A stretch of DNA of 64,000 bases from Streptomyces sp. TN58 (GTDB lineage Bacteria > Actinomycetota > Actinomycetes > Streptomycetales > Streptomycetaceae): assembly GCF_001941845.1 (NCBI RefSeq), contig NZ_CP018870.1, positions 3,343,501 to 3,407,500 of the forward strand, given 5' to 3'. The position numbers and the translations under genes were made by a program. Positions 43,229 to 51,528 of the stretch are shown here, one piece after another. Below the pieces are notes generated by a model, which was not told the DNA's origin, did not search any database, and saw only the letters and a list, made by a program, of their open reading frames with translations. The first letter of the stretch is position 1. Each line of letters opens with the position of its first letter.

Positions 43229-43262
43229 AAGGGGACCGCGGTCGAGCCCGCGGTCCCCTTTC
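43229..43262 (-). terminator. Terminator downstream of nitrobindin-like gene
   Basis: GAAGGGGACCGCGG pairs with CCGCGGTCCCCTTT across a 6-base loop, downstream of the leftward nitrobindin-like gene and just upstream of nur. Confidence 0.85.
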
Positions 43263-43287
43263 ACGCACAGCCTGTGGAGGTTTCCGC

Positions 43288-43860
43288 TCAGCGGAAGAAG
43301 GCGATGCCGTCGTCCGGCATGTCCGGGAGGTTGCGCGCCATCTCGGCGACCTCCTCCGGCGTGACGACCTTCTTGAGCTGGGCCGACATGTACGGGCGCA
43401 GCTCGACGTCGGGGGTGGCCTTCTCGCCGACCCACATCAGGTCGCTCTTGACGTAGCCGTAGAGCCGCTTGCCGCCGCTGTACGGTCCGGAGGCCGCGGT
43501 GCGGGCGACGGCGTCGGTGGCCAGGTCGATCTGGGGCTTCTGGTCGGCCAGCTCGCCGTACCAGACCTCGACGACGCCCTGGTCGCGGACCATGACGATC
43601 TCGACCTTGCGGTCCTTGTCGATGCGCCAGTAGCCGGCCTCGGACTCCAGCGGCCGCACCTTGTTGCCCTCGGCGTCGAGGACCCAGGTGTGGGAGGTGT
43701 ACTGCAGGAAGTCCCGGCCGTCGTGGCTGAAGACGACTTCCTGGCCGAAGTTGCACTTCTCCTCACCGGGGAAGTCGAAGACTCCCGCACCCTCCCAGGT
43801 GCCGAGGAGGAAGGCGAGGGGGACGAGGCCCGGGTTCAGGTCGGACGGGATCTGGATCAT
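43288..43860 (-). CDS. Nitrobindin-like FABP-fold protein lacking haem His
   Basis: The 190-residue protein has the GxWxGxG signature (GTWEGAG, 20-26) of the nitrobindin/FABP beta-barrel and family features such as FSHDGRDFLQYTSHTW and ESEAGYWRIDKDRKVEIVM. The C-terminal region that normally carries the proximal haem His reads VELRPYMSAQLKKVVTP, without His. That matches the 'ferric nitrobindin-like' subgroup where haem binding is doubtful. Ligand unknown. Cytosolic. Confidence 0.9.
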   Translation of the reverse strand: MIQIPSDLNPGLVPLAFLLGTWEGAGVFDFPGEEKCNFGQEVVFSHDGRDFLQYTSHTWVLDAEGNKVRPLESEAGYWRIDKDRKVEIVMVRDQGVVEVWYGELADQKPQIDLATDAVARTAASGPYSGGKRLYGYVKSDLMWVGEKATPDVELRPYMSAQLKKVVTPEEVAEMARNLPDMPDDGIAFFR

Positions 43861-43918
43861 GAATGGCTGCTCAGGCGATCTGTGGGAGGGGTTCCGGGGC
43901 GGTCAGCTGAGCCGCTGC

Positions 43919-44020
43919 TCAGCGCTGACCCTGGTACAGCTTCTTGACGGCCAGGCCGGTGAAGGCCATGACGCCGACGCAGACCAGGACCAGCAGGGAG
44001 GTGAAGACTGCCTCAAGCAC
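43919..44020 (-). CDS. 33-residue single-pass membrane micro-protein
   Basis: Reads VLEAVFTSLLVLVCVGVM..., then FTGLAVKKLYQGQR at the end. It has an 18-residue hydrophobic helix (about 5-24) followed by a basic tail, typical of a one-helix membrane peptide with its C-terminus in the cytosol. GTG 44020 is preceded by GAGGAG six bases away, and the stop is at 43919-43921, so initiation and frame are good. It lies between the nitrobindin-like gene and the three-paralogue operon. Function unknown. Confidence 0.8.
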   Translation of the reverse strand: MLEAVFTSLLVLVCVGVMAFTGLAVKKLYQGQR

Positions 44021-44056
44021 GGGGTGCTCCTCGGAATCGTTTCGGGGCTGTACGGG

Positions 44057-44090
44057 GCCGGTCCCCAAGCCTACTGGCCCGGGGACCGGC
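44057..44090 (-). terminator. Terminator of the three-paralogue operon
   Basis: GCCGGTCCCC pairs perfectly with GGGGACCGGC, loop 14 bases, about 75 bases beyond the stop of the last paralogue. Confidence 0.82.
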
Positions 44091-44163
44091 GCACGGTGTG
44101 AGGTGGGCCGTACGGCGCCCGCCCGCCGGTCGGCGGCCGGTCGGGCCGCCGGTCGCCCGGCGG

Positions 44164-45228
44164 TCAGCTCAGCAGCTGGCTCTGCAGGATCACCGTCTGG
44201 TGGAAGGGGACGGGGGCCACCTCGCCCTTGCGGGTCTGGACGACCATGCCGAGGACGTCACCCGTCCGGAGGCAGCCGATCTTGGTCTGCTCCTCGCCGA
44301 GGACGGGCTTGACCTCCTGGTACACGCTCAGGTCGGTGCCGTCGAAGTTGGCGGCCCCGGGGAAGTCCAGCGCGGTGCTGTTCATCTGCGTGTTCTTGGC
44401 CTTGCTCCACAGGTCGTCCAGGTCCAGGGCCGAGACGCCGTTCAGCTGGGCGTTGACGTCGCAGCCCTTGAAGGCGTCGACGAAGCCCGACGAGTGGAAG
44501 CGCAGCAGGTAGACGTGCGTACGCGTGCCGTCCGGCGTGGTCCAGCCCCGGCCGGCGATCTGCCGCAGTCCGTCCCATTCCAGGGAGGCCTTGAGCTTCT
44601 CGCGGGCCTCGGGCGCGTACTCCTCCAGGAAGGAGTCGGCCGAGACCGCCCCGTCCTTGTCCGACTTGACCGCCTCGTCCGCCTTGGCGCCCTGGGGGGC
44701 GGGCAGGAGCAGGCCGGCGAGCGGCGCGTAGTGCGTGCCGTCCTTGTTGTCCGGGCCATCCGGCAGGGGGGCGCCCGCGGGCAGCGCCGGCCGGGAGAGC
44801 TCCGGGTACGTCCAGCGTCCGTCGCCGTCGGTGGACAGGCCGGGGACGTCGGTGCGCTCCATCGCCGTGATCCCGTACGCGGTGCCCGCACCGGCGGCGG
44901 CGAAGAAGGCGACGGCGGCGGTCCAGCGCAGGGCGGTGAAGAGCCGGCGACGGTTCCTGGCCGGGGCCGTCGGGGCGGCCCAGGGGCCGGCCCCGGCGAC
45001 GTCCTGCGGCAGGGCTTCGGTGGCCGCCTCGCCGACGGGCGCCGGGGCGGGTGCCGGAGCGGGCGCCGGAGCGGGTGCCGGCTCGGCAGCCGGCTCGGTC
45101 TCGGCCCCGACGACGGGCGCCGGCACCTCTTCGGCCGCCGGCGCCGCCTCGGGCTCGGCCTCCGGCGCGGGCGCCGGCACCGCCTCGGGCTCGGCCTCGG
45201 GGCCGGTGGTGGTCTGCTCGCTGCTCAC
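44164..45228 (-). CDS. Single-pass membrane protein, paralogue C of three
   Basis: 354 residues. A Pro/Ala/Glu-rich cytosolic segment (residues 1-85, with PAPAPAPA runs) precedes one membrane helix (LRWTAAVAFFAAAGAGTAYGI). The outer domain has GAVSADSFLEEYAPEARE, a following AGRGW and two cysteines (FKGCDVNAQ, KIGCLRTGD). It is third in a set of overlapping genes (GTGA junction with the gene upstream, its start at 45228 inside that stop). No family is recognised; all three share layout and the GAVSADxF or AGRxY/W motifs, so they are probably paralogues. Possibly a surface sensing or protein-protein domain. Confidence 0.82.
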   Translation of the reverse strand: MSSEQTTTGPEAEPEAVPAPAPEAEPEAAPAAEEVPAPVVGAETEPAAEPAPAPAPAPAPAPAPVGEAATEALPQDVAGAGPWAAPTAPARNRRRLFTALRWTAAVAFFAAAGAGTAYGITAMERTDVPGLSTDGDGRWTYPELSRPALPAGAPLPDGPDNKDGTHYAPLAGLLLPAPQGAKADEAVKSDKDGAVSADSFLEEYAPEAREKLKASLEWDGLRQIAGRGWTTPDGTRTHVYLLRFHSSGFVDAFKGCDVNAQLNGVSALDLDDLWSKAKNTQMNSTALDFPGAANFDGTDLSVYQEVKPVLGEEQTKIGCLRTGDVLGMVVQTRKGEVAPVPFHQTVILQSQLLS

Positions 45229-46106
45229 GCGGACTCTCCGGGGGACTTGAGGTGGTCGAGTTGCTGCTTGAAGAGGCTCGCGGCGTCCTTCGCCGCGAAT
45301 CCCTTGCTCCCGTACATGCGGAAGGTCACGAGGACGTCGCCTTCGACGGCCACGCAGTCGACGGCGACGATCTTCTCCTTGCCGTCCTTCCCGCCCTTGA
45401 GCGAGTCGTCGAGACCGCACTTCGCCTGCGGGTAGCCCTCCACCTGGGGCGCCTCGCCGCCGCCGGCGGTGAACTCGATGAACTTCTTGGTGAACTCGGC
45501 GAACGCGGCCAGCTGTTGCGGGTCGGCCTGCGTGAGCCGGACCTCGGCGACGGCGGCGCCGCGGCCCTCGCCGCGGGCGTAGCTGCGCCCGGCCATGCCC
45601 TTGAGCTTCAGGTCCGCCAGCGCCTTGTCCCGTTCGGCCCGCTCGCTGCTGGAGAGGCCCGTCCGGGCACCCTTGAAGCCCTCCAAGGCCTTGTCACCGG
45701 CGAGGAACCAGTGGTTGCCCTCGGTGTCGAGGTCCGGGCCCGGCCAGTAGTCGGCGGGCAGCGGCATCAGCTTGCCCGTCAGCTCGTTGGGCGGCACGGA
45801 CGGGACCGGGGCCGGCGTGCCGCCGGTCGTGTGGTCCTCGGCCACCCAGTACCGCGTCGGCGCGGTCCGGTCGGCGTCCGCGAGCGCGGCCGCGGCGGCG
45901 ACACCGCCGCCCGCGAGTACGACGACGCCGACGGCCGCCGAGACCAGCGCGAGCGTCCTGCGGTTCGCCCTGCGCGCGGGCACAGCCTCAGGCGTGGCGG
46001 TCGCGGGCCGGTCGGCGACCTCGGCCGCCGGGGCGGAGGCGGGAGCGGGTACGGGGGCGGGTACGGGGGCCGCCTCGGGCCCGGTCGGGTTCTGCTGCTC
46101 GCTCAC
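45225..46106 (-). CDS. Single-pass membrane protein, paralogue B of three
   Basis: 293 residues: Pro/Ala/Val-rich N-terminus, one helix (LALVSAAVGVVVLAGGGVAAAAAL), outer domain with PPNELTGKLMPLPADYWPGPD, KGMAGRSYARGEGRGAAVAEVRL and CVAVEGDVLVTFRMYGSKGF. Cys residues in KCGLDD and DCVAVEG could pair. Starts at GTG 46106 within the stop of paralogue A (GTGA) and ends in the start of paralogue C, so translation is coupled throughout. No known family. Confidence 0.82.
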   Translation of the reverse strand: MSEQQNPTGPEAAPVPAPVPAPASAPAAEVADRPATATPEAVPARRANRRTLALVSAAVGVVVLAGGGVAAAAALADADRTAPTRYWVAEDHTTGGTPAPVPSVPPNELTGKLMPLPADYWPGPDLDTEGNHWFLAGDKALEGFKGARTGLSSSERAERDKALADLKLKGMAGRSYARGEGRGAAVAEVRLTQADPQQLAAFAEFTKKFIEFTAGGGEAPQVEGYPQAKCGLDDSLKGGKDGKEKIVAVDCVAVEGDVLVTFRMYGSKGFAAKDAASLFKQQLDHLKSPGESA

Positions 46107-46894
46107 AGCCGCTCCATCTGTCGCTTGGCGATCTCGACCAGGGCCTTCTCGTCGACCTCGCCGCGGTTGTTCGTGTACTCGACGACCATCACGATGTCGC
46201 CGCGGCGGATCAGGGCCCGCGCCTGCCGGACCGGGTGGTAGCCGGGCTTCTCGTGCGCCTTGGAGTCGACCCACAGGTGCCCGAAGTCCGCAGGCACGCC
46301 CGGGAAGTCCTTGCCCGCGTTCCCGGCGTAGTCCTTCTCGGGCATGTAGCCGATCATTTCCGACTGGAAGCCCTCGGCTCCGCTGCGGTCGCGGTACTGG
46401 AGCAGGTTGACCTCGATGAAGTTCCGGTCGTTCTCGGCCCAACTCGCGGTGGCGACGCTCTTGATGCCGTCCCTGACGAGCCCGCCGACCGCGTCGGAGG
46501 GCTCCAGGTACCAGGAGGCGGCGAACGCGTCCGCGGAGACGGCGCCCGAGAAGCTGTCCTGGGCGCCGCCGGGGACGTCCACCAGCTTCTTGGCCAGCTC
46601 CTCGTCGGCCTTGTGCCAGCGGTTGGCGTTGATCGAGCGCCGGCTCGTCGCGTCGTTCATGGCGGCCGGCTTCGGCCCGTCCATCTCCTGCCGGCCCAGC
46701 GGCGGCAGCGGGGTGGGGTCGCGGTCGTACTGGACCGCGTACCCGGCGACCGTGCCCGCGAGGATGCCGAGCACGGCCGCGCCCGCGATCAGGAGGATCG
46801 TGCGGCCCGTCCGGCGGCGGGGGGCCGAAGCGCCCGCTTCCGATGCACTTTCCTCCCCTTTCCGCTGCTCAGGGATGGTCTGTTCGTGTTCCAA
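46103..46894 (-). CDS. Single-pass membrane protein, paralogue A of three
   Basis: 263 residues: basic/Ser-rich cytosolic end, one helix (TILLIAGAAVLGILAGTVAGYAV), outer domain with SGAVSADAFAASWYLEPSDAV, NFIEVNLLQYRDRSGAEGFQ and IVMVVEYTNNRGEVDEKALVEI. No cysteine pair, unlike its two partners. Start ambiguous: TTG 46894 after GGGGGA is preferred to TTG 46909. First gene of the overlapping set; its stop overlaps the start of paralogue B. Confidence 0.78.
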   Translation of the reverse strand: MEHEQTIPEQRKGEESASEAGASAPRRRTGRTILLIAGAAVLGILAGTVAGYAVQYDRDPTPLPPLGRQEMDGPKPAAMNDATSRRSINANRWHKADEELAKKLVDVPGGAQDSFSGAVSADAFAASWYLEPSDAVGGLVRDGIKSVATASWAENDRNFIEVNLLQYRDRSGAEGFQSEMIGYMPEKDYAGNAGKDFPGVPADFGHLWVDSKAHEKPGYHPVRQARALIRRGDIVMVVEYTNNRGEVDEKALVEIAKRQMERL

Positions 46895-47030
46895 CGGGGT
46901 CCCCCACAAAACCGGAAGCGCGGGCTGGTTACCCGCGCGTACCCCAAGACCCGCAGCGGAGGGGAGCAGTTGTACGAGGGAAGATCACGGTCTCGTCTCG
47001 CGCTCGATCCCGCGCCCCATCTCGCCGGGC

Positions 47031-47294
47031 TCAGTCCTCGCGTCGCCGCTTTCCGTCCAGTTCGTCCCACCACTCGTCGGACGTGGGATCGCCCGAGGGG
47101 TCGTCCCACCAGCGGTCGTCCGGGCCTCGCCGGTTCGCGATCATCGCGGCGACCGGCGGGATCACCATGGCGACGACGCACATGGCCACGGCCGCCTCGA
47201 CCGACCACAGGCGCACGAAGGCCCAGGCGGAGACGAAGAGGACGAGGCATCCGCCCATCAGCAGGAAATAGGCGCGCCGGCGCCGGGCGTACAT
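47031..47294 (-). CDS. DUF3099 membrane protein
   Basis: The 87-residue protein has two membrane helices (AYFLLMGGCLVLFVSAWAFV, VAMCVVAMVIPPVAAMIA) and an acidic Trp-rich C-terminus (DDRWWDDPSGD, DEWWDELDGK), the pattern of DUF3099. ATG 47294 is preferred because MYARRRRAYF is the usual family start, although an in-frame start at 47321 is possible. Function unknown. Confidence 0.83.
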   Translation of the reverse strand: MYARRRRAYFLLMGGCLVLFVSAWAFVRLWSVEAAVAMCVVAMVIPPVAAMIANRRGPDDRWWDDPSGDPTSDEWWDELDGKRRRED

Positions 47295-47325
47295 GCCTCC
47301 AGCGTAGAACCGCGCACGCACGGCA

Positions 47326-47380
47326 CGAAGGGCCGCACCCCGTTCCAGTGGCGTCCAACCCCCGGGGGTGCGGCCCTTCG
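47326..47380 (-). terminator. Terminator after DUF1416 gene
   Basis: CGAAGGGCCGCACCCC pairs exactly with GGGGTGCGGCCCTTCG (16 bp, 23-base loop), 33 bases beyond the DUF1416 stop. Confidence 0.88.
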
Positions 47381-47412
47381 GCCGTTCGATCAGGCGATCA
47401 CATGCGCGGTGC

Positions 47413-47703
47413 TCAGACCGCGATCGCCACGTCCGTCACGCCGCCGGCCTCGGCGACCACGACGGCACGGTCCGCCTGGGCACCCGGGACGAGCGCGCGC
47501 AGCGTCCAGGAGCCGGTGGCGGCGTAGAAGCGGAACTGGCCGGTGGCCGAGGTCGGGACCTCGGCGGTGAACTCGCCGGTCGAGTCCAGCAGCCGCACGT
47601 AACCGCTGACGGGCTCGCCGTCCTTGGTCACCTGGCCCTGGATCGCGGTCTCACCGGGCTTGAGGGTCGCGAGGTCGGGCCCGCCGATCTGTGCTCCACA
47701 CAT
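47413..47703 (-). CDS. DUF1416 protein linked to sulfurtransferase
   Basis: The 96-residue beta-sandwich-like protein starts MCGAQIGGPDLATLKPGETAIQGQVTKDG and contains GYVRLLDSTGEFTAEVPTSATGQFRFYAATGSWTLRALV. It matches DUF1416, a small actinobacterial family found next to thiosulfate sulfurtransferases and often carrying the conserved Cys near its start. It lies 66 bases downstream of the sulfurtransferase on the same strand, so the two likely act together. Mechanism unknown. Confidence 0.9.
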   Translation of the reverse strand: MCGAQIGGPDLATLKPGETAIQGQVTKDGEPVSGYVRLLDSTGEFTAEVPTSATGQFRFYAATGSWTLRALVPGAQADRAVVVAEAGGVTDVAIAV

Positions 47704-47769
47704 GTTCTCTGTCCTGTCCTGGAGGGGTCGTGCTACGAGGCGTACTACGAGGGCGTCGCGTGCCCGGGA

Positions 47770-48615
47770 TTACTTGTTGGGGCCGAGCTCGATCGGCACG
47801 CCGACCAGCGAGCCGTACTCGGTCCACGAGCCGTCGTAGTTCTTGACGTTCTCCTGGCCCAGGAGCTCGTGCAGCACGAACCACGTGAGCGCGGAGCGCT
47901 CACCGATGCGGCAGTAGGCGATGGTGTCCTTCGCCAGATCGACCTGCTCGGCCTCGTAGAGGGCCTTGAGCTCGTCGTCCGACTTGAAGGTGCCGTCGTC
48001 GTTGGCGTTCTTCGACCACGGGATGTTGCGGGCGCTCGGCACGTGGCCGGGGCGCTGCGACTGCTCCTGCGGAAGGTGCGCCGGGGCGAGCAGCTTGCCC
48101 GAGAACTCGTCGGGGGAGCGGACGTCGACCAGGTTCAGGGAGCCGATCGCGGCCACGACGTCGTCGCGGAAGGCGCGGATCGAGGTGTCCTGGGCCTTGG
48201 CCTTGTACTGGGTGGCCGGGCGGTTGGGGACGTCCTTGCCGTCGACCAGGTCGCGGGAGTCGAGCTCCCACTTCTTGCGGCCGCCGTCGAGGAGCTTGAC
48301 GTCCTGGTGGCCGTAGAGCTTGAAGTACCAGTAGGCGTAGGAGGCGAACCAGTTGTTGTTGCCGCCGTAGAGGACGACGGTGTCGTCGTTGGAGATGCCC
48401 TTGGCGGAGAGGAGCTTCTCGAAGCCCTCCTGGTCCACGAAGTCGCGGCGGACCGGGTCCTGGAGGTCGCTCTTCCAGTCGATCCGGACGGCGTTGGTGA
48501 TGTGGTTCTTGTCGTAGGCGGACGTGTCCTCGTCCACCTCGACGATGACGACGTCGGCGTCGTTCAGGTGGGCCTCGACCCAGTCGGCGTCTACGAGGAC
48601 GTCGCTGCGGCTCAT
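47770..48615 (-). CDS. Thiosulfate sulfurtransferase (two-domain rhodanese)
   Basis: 281 residues, two rhodanese domains. The N-domain is inactive (SRSDVLVDADWVEAHL, VLYGGNNNWFASYAYWYFKLYG). The C-domain has the active site Cys235 in AYCRIGERSALTW, plus DVRSPDEF and HVPSARNIPW. It moves sulphane sulphur, for example from thiosulphate to thiol acceptors. It is preceded by a Cys-containing leader peptide gene about 180 bases upstream, which suggests control by cysteine supply, and is followed by DUF1416. Confidence 0.95.
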   Translation of the reverse strand: MSRSDVLVDADWVEAHLNDADVVIVEVDEDTSAYDKNHITNAVRIDWKSDLQDPVRRDFVDQEGFEKLLSAKGISNDDTVVLYGGNNNWFASYAYWYFKLYGHQDVKLLDGGRKKWELDSRDLVDGKDVPNRPATQYKAKAQDTSIRAFRDDVVAAIGSLNLVDVRSPDEFSGKLLAPAHLPQEQSQRPGHVPSARNIPWSKNANDDGTFKSDDELKALYEAEQVDLAKDTIAYCRIGERSALTWFVLHELLGQENVKNYDGSWTEYGSLVGVPIELGPNK

Positions 48616-48793
48616 GGTGTTCTCCTCCGGGGCAGTGTGCGGCGGGGCGGTGCGGGTTGCGCTGTGCTGCGTGCCTGCGGGTGCGCTCGGTCTCCTGCGC
48701 GGGGAGGCGTCAGGGGTCAGGAGGCAGGTGCGGTCACGCGGGGAAGGGCCGGTGGGGCCGTCGTCCGGCTGATGGAGCGGTTGCGCTCACACG

Positions 48794-48877
48794 TCACATG
48801 GATCGACAGAGCATGGCGGCGACGCGACACAGGTCTACTGCCCGTCGCTTCGTGAGGTCCGCCTGCTGATGCTTCAT
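48794..48877 (-). CDS. 27-residue Cys-containing leader peptide
   Basis: Reads MKHQQADLTKRRAVDL, then CRVAAMLCRSM. It has the RRxVDLCRVAAxLCR pattern of the short leader peptides found before actinobacterial sulphur genes. Two Cys codons lie in the last 12 residues. A promoter (-10 at 48886-48891, -35 at 48909-48914) places the transcript start close to the ATG at 48877, so translation is probably leaderless. It is on the same strand 178 bases before the sulfurtransferase start. Role: ribosome stalling or attenuation by cysteine level, inferred. Confidence 0.75.
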   Translation of the reverse strand: MKHQQADLTKRRAVDLCRVAAMLCRSM

Positions 48878-48885
48878 AGCCATGG

Positions 48886-48914
48886 ATCGTAGGGACGAAT
48901 CAGCCGCCCTGTCA
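48886..48914 (-). promoter_or_regulatory. Promoter of leader peptide-sulfurtransferase operon
   Basis: Reading leftward: -35 TGACAG (48914-48909), 17-bp spacer, -10 TACGAT (48891-48886), and the ATG at 48877 eight bases after the -10. This gives a housekeeping-type promoter with a leaderless start. Confidence 0.6.
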
Positions 48915-49039
48915 CCGGTGTGTCATATTCCGAGACAGGATCGTCCGGATACTGGGATGCGATGGCCGGTGCCGGGCGCCCCGGCGCCCCTCCGACCCCT
49001 GTGCGCGGCCCGTCCTTCTGCGGATCGGACCGCTCTGTC

Positions 49040-49756
49040 TCACGATCCGGCCATCACCACGTTCGAGCCGCCCAGGGTGAGGTGCACACCGGCCTCGTCC
49101 GAGGTCAGCGCCGAGAGCTGGAGCCCGGCGGGAAGGCCGGTTCCGAGGTCGCGGTCGAAGTCGGTCCGCTTGCGCACCTGGCGCTCCAGGCCGGGCACGC
49201 CCTCGCCCGGCACCTCCTCGGCGTGCACCCGGACGATCTTCCCGCCCTTGGAGTCCGGCGCGTCCACGAGCGTGATCGTCGAGATCACACTGCGCGACAG
49301 GGTCCGGCCGAGGATGTCCACCGACGCGGTGACCTTCACCTTCCCCGGCGCACCGCCGTAGGAGAGGGTCGCGCCGGTCTGCGAGGCCGCGGTCAGGTCG
49401 GCGTAGGTGATGAGCGCGCTGCCGGTGGCCCGCTCGGCCGTACCGCCGCTGTAGTCACCGTTCAGCTTCACGCCGCGGAAGCTGGCGTCGAGCTCGGCGA
49501 GCCGCGTCTTGCGGCCGTCCGCCATGACCTCGACGCCCCGGAGGGCGAGGTCGACCCGGTCCAGATCGTGGCTGAGCGCCTGGGTGAGGAAGGGGAACCC
49601 GTGGATCTCCACCTCGGCGCTGCCGGCCAGCCCCTGCCGGGCCTGTATCCGCTCGGCCAGCCGGTTCTCGGCATAGCCGACGGCCCACCGGTCCACCCCG
49701 GCGAACAGGGCCGCCAGCACCACTCCGACGATCACAACGACACGCAGGAACCGCAC
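49040..49756 (-). CDS. LmeA/DUF2993 phospholipid-binding-like protein
   Basis: The 238-residue protein has an N-terminal membrane anchor (LRVVVIVGVVLAALFAGV) and the DUF2993 beta-rich domain with AENRLAERIQARQGLAGSAEVEIHGFPFLTQALSHDLDRVDLALRGVEV as its early segment, then YADLTAASQTGATLSYGGAPG. Related LmeA in mycobacteria assists lipomannan maturation in the envelope. GTG 49756 starts MRFLRVV. Its end lies before the sulfurtransferase leader promoter. Confidence 0.88.
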   Translation of the reverse strand: MRFLRVVVIVGVVLAALFAGVDRWAVGYAENRLAERIQARQGLAGSAEVEIHGFPFLTQALSHDLDRVDLALRGVEVMADGRKTRLAELDASFRGVKLNGDYSGGTAERATGSALITYADLTAASQTGATLSYGGAPGKVKVTASVDILGRTLSRSVISTITLVDAPDSKGGKIVRVHAEEVPGEGVPGLERQVRKRTDFDRDLGTGLPAGLQLSALTSDEAGVHLTLGGSNVVMAGS

Positions 49757-49820
49757 GCGCCCTCCCCCCTACTAATCGGTACGTGCGTTCTAGTTGACCA
49801 TGCTCCGCGTCGGACGGGTA

Positions 49821-51518
49821 TCAGCCCACCACCCGCCCGATCAGGTAGACGGCGGGAGCGGCGGCCGCGAGCGGCATCGCGACACCGGCCGTCATGTGCA
49901 CGAACTTCGACGGATAGTCGTACGCCGCCACGCGCAGCCCGACCAGCGCGCACACCCCGGCGGCCAGGCCGAGCAGCGCCCCGCCCACCCCGACGGAGGT
50001 GAGCCCGCCGACCGCGATGCCCGCGCCGGCGGCCGAGGCCAGCGAGACGCCGACCGAGGGCGCGGTCGGGAGCGGCAGCGCGCGGACGAAGACGGCGACC
50101 GCGACGGCGGCGGCGCCGACCGTGACGGCGGCGGTGTCGGCGGCCAGGTAGCCGGCGCAGATGATGGCGAGGGCGGCCGAGGCCACCGAGGCCATCAGCC
50201 CGTACATCCGCTCGTCGGGGTCCGCGTGGCTGCGCAGCTGGAGGACGAGCGTGAGCAGTACCCAGGCGCCGAGGGTGCCGACGATCGCACCGGCCCCGTA
50301 CGCGTCCGCCACCGCGAGCACGGCCGCGTCCGCGACCAGCGCTCCGGCGAAGGCGAGGGCGATGCCCTGCCGGGCCGGCCACATGCCGTTGAGGCGGAAC
50401 CAGCCGGCCGCGGTGAGCCCCTGGAGAACGATCAGCGGCAGGAGCAGGGCGAACTGTCCGAGGACGGCGGCCAGCGAGAGCAGCAGACCGAGCGCGGCGG
50501 TCAGGATGGCCGACTGCGGGCCGGGGTCGATGATCGGCGACCGGCCCTCGGCACGGGCCTGGGCCGGATCCACGGCGCGCAGGGTGTTCCCGCCGACGGT
50601 GGGCGGGGACCAGTCGGCGGCGGCCGGCGGTGCCTCGGCGGCGCTCCCGGCCGGAGCCGCGTCCGGAGCCGGAGCCGCAGCCGCAGCCGGGGCCGGGTCG
50701 GCGGCGGCCTGCGGCGGGAGGTAGGCGGTCTGCTCGGCGGCGGAGCCCTGCTCCTGCCCGGGACCCGGGTACGGCGGCAGGTACGCCGTCTCGGCGGCCG
50801 AGACGGCCGTCCCGGCCTCCTGCGACCAGTCCTGCACCGGGGCGGGCGCGGCCGGAGCCAGGGCCTCGTCCCGGAACCAGCTGTCCGGAGCCACGGCCTG
50901 CTGCTCGGGGCCGGGGTAGGGCGGCAGGTAGGCGGTCTGCTCGGCGGCGGCCCCCTGCTCCTGCCCGGGACCCGGGTACGGGGGCAGGTACGCGGTCTCG
51001 GCAGCGGACGCGGGCCCACCCGCACCCGCACCGCCCTGGCCGCCCTGCGACCAGTCCTGGGCCGGGGCCGGCGCGTGGGCCGGGGCCGGCGCGTGGGCCG
51101 GGGCCGGCGCGTGGGCCGGGGCCTCGTCCCGGAACCAGCCCTCCGGAGCCAGCGCCTGCGGCTCCTGGCCTGTGCCCGGACCCTGCGCGAGCGGCGCACC
51201 CCAGGCCGGCCCCCCCGCCTGGCCCTGGACCTGACCCTGGTACGACGGGTAGGCGTCGGCCTGACCCTGCACCTGGCCCTGGCCCTGGTCCTGCACCTGG
51301 CCCTCGTCCCGGAACCAGCCCTCGGGTGCGGCGGCCTGCCCCGGCACCGCTCCCAGCGGCGGGTGCACCGGCTGGTACCCGGTGTCCCAGGTGTCGGCCT
51401 GCCAGGTCTGGGTTCCGTACGGATCCTGCTGCTGCGGCGGCTGCTCCTGCTGTGACTGCTGTGCTTGGTGCTGCTGCTGCGCGTACTGCCGGCGCTGCTG
51501 TTCCTCAGGCGTGCTCAT
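49821..51518 (-). CDS. Large membrane protein with Pro/Gln-rich repeat domain
   Basis: 565 residues. A cytosolic N-terminus of about 330 residues is rich in Gln, Pro and Ala and carries repeated [10 protein letters not shown] (four related copies) and WFRDE (three copies) motifs. The C-terminal half has about eight membrane helices ([40 protein letters not shown] and others). No family recognised; conserved with a MoaD-like gene immediately upstream (10-base gap). It may be a scaffold or a channel of unknown role. Confidence 0.82.
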   Translation of the reverse strand: MSTPEEQQRRQYAQQQHQAQQSQQEQPPQQQDPYGTQTWQADTWDTGYQPVHPPLGAVPGQAAAPEGWFRDEGQVQDQGQGQVQGQADAYPSYQGQVQGQAGGPAWGAPLAQGPGTGQEPQALAPEGWFRDEAPAHAPAPAHAPAPAHAPAPAQDWSQGGQGGAGAGGPASAAETAYLPPYPGPGQEQGAAAEQTAYLPPYPGPEQQAVAPDSWFRDEALAPAAPAPVQDWSQEAGTAVSAAETAYLPPYPGPGQEQGSAAEQTAYLPPQAAADPAPAAAAAPAPDAAPAGSAAEAPPAAADWSPPTVGGNTLRAVDPAQARAEGRSPIIDPGPQSAILTAALGLLLSLAAVLGQFALLLPLIVLQGLTAAGWFRLNGMWPARQGIALAFAGALVADAAVLAVADAYGAGAIVGTLGAWVLLTLVLQLRSHADPDERMYGLMASVASAALAIICAGYLAADTAAVTVGAAAVAVAVFVRALPLPTAPSVGVSLASAAGAGIAVGGLTSVGVGGALLGLAAGVCALVGLRVAAYDYPSKFVHMTAGVAMPLAAAAPAVYLIGRVVG

Positions 51519-51528
51519 CGGCTCCCGC

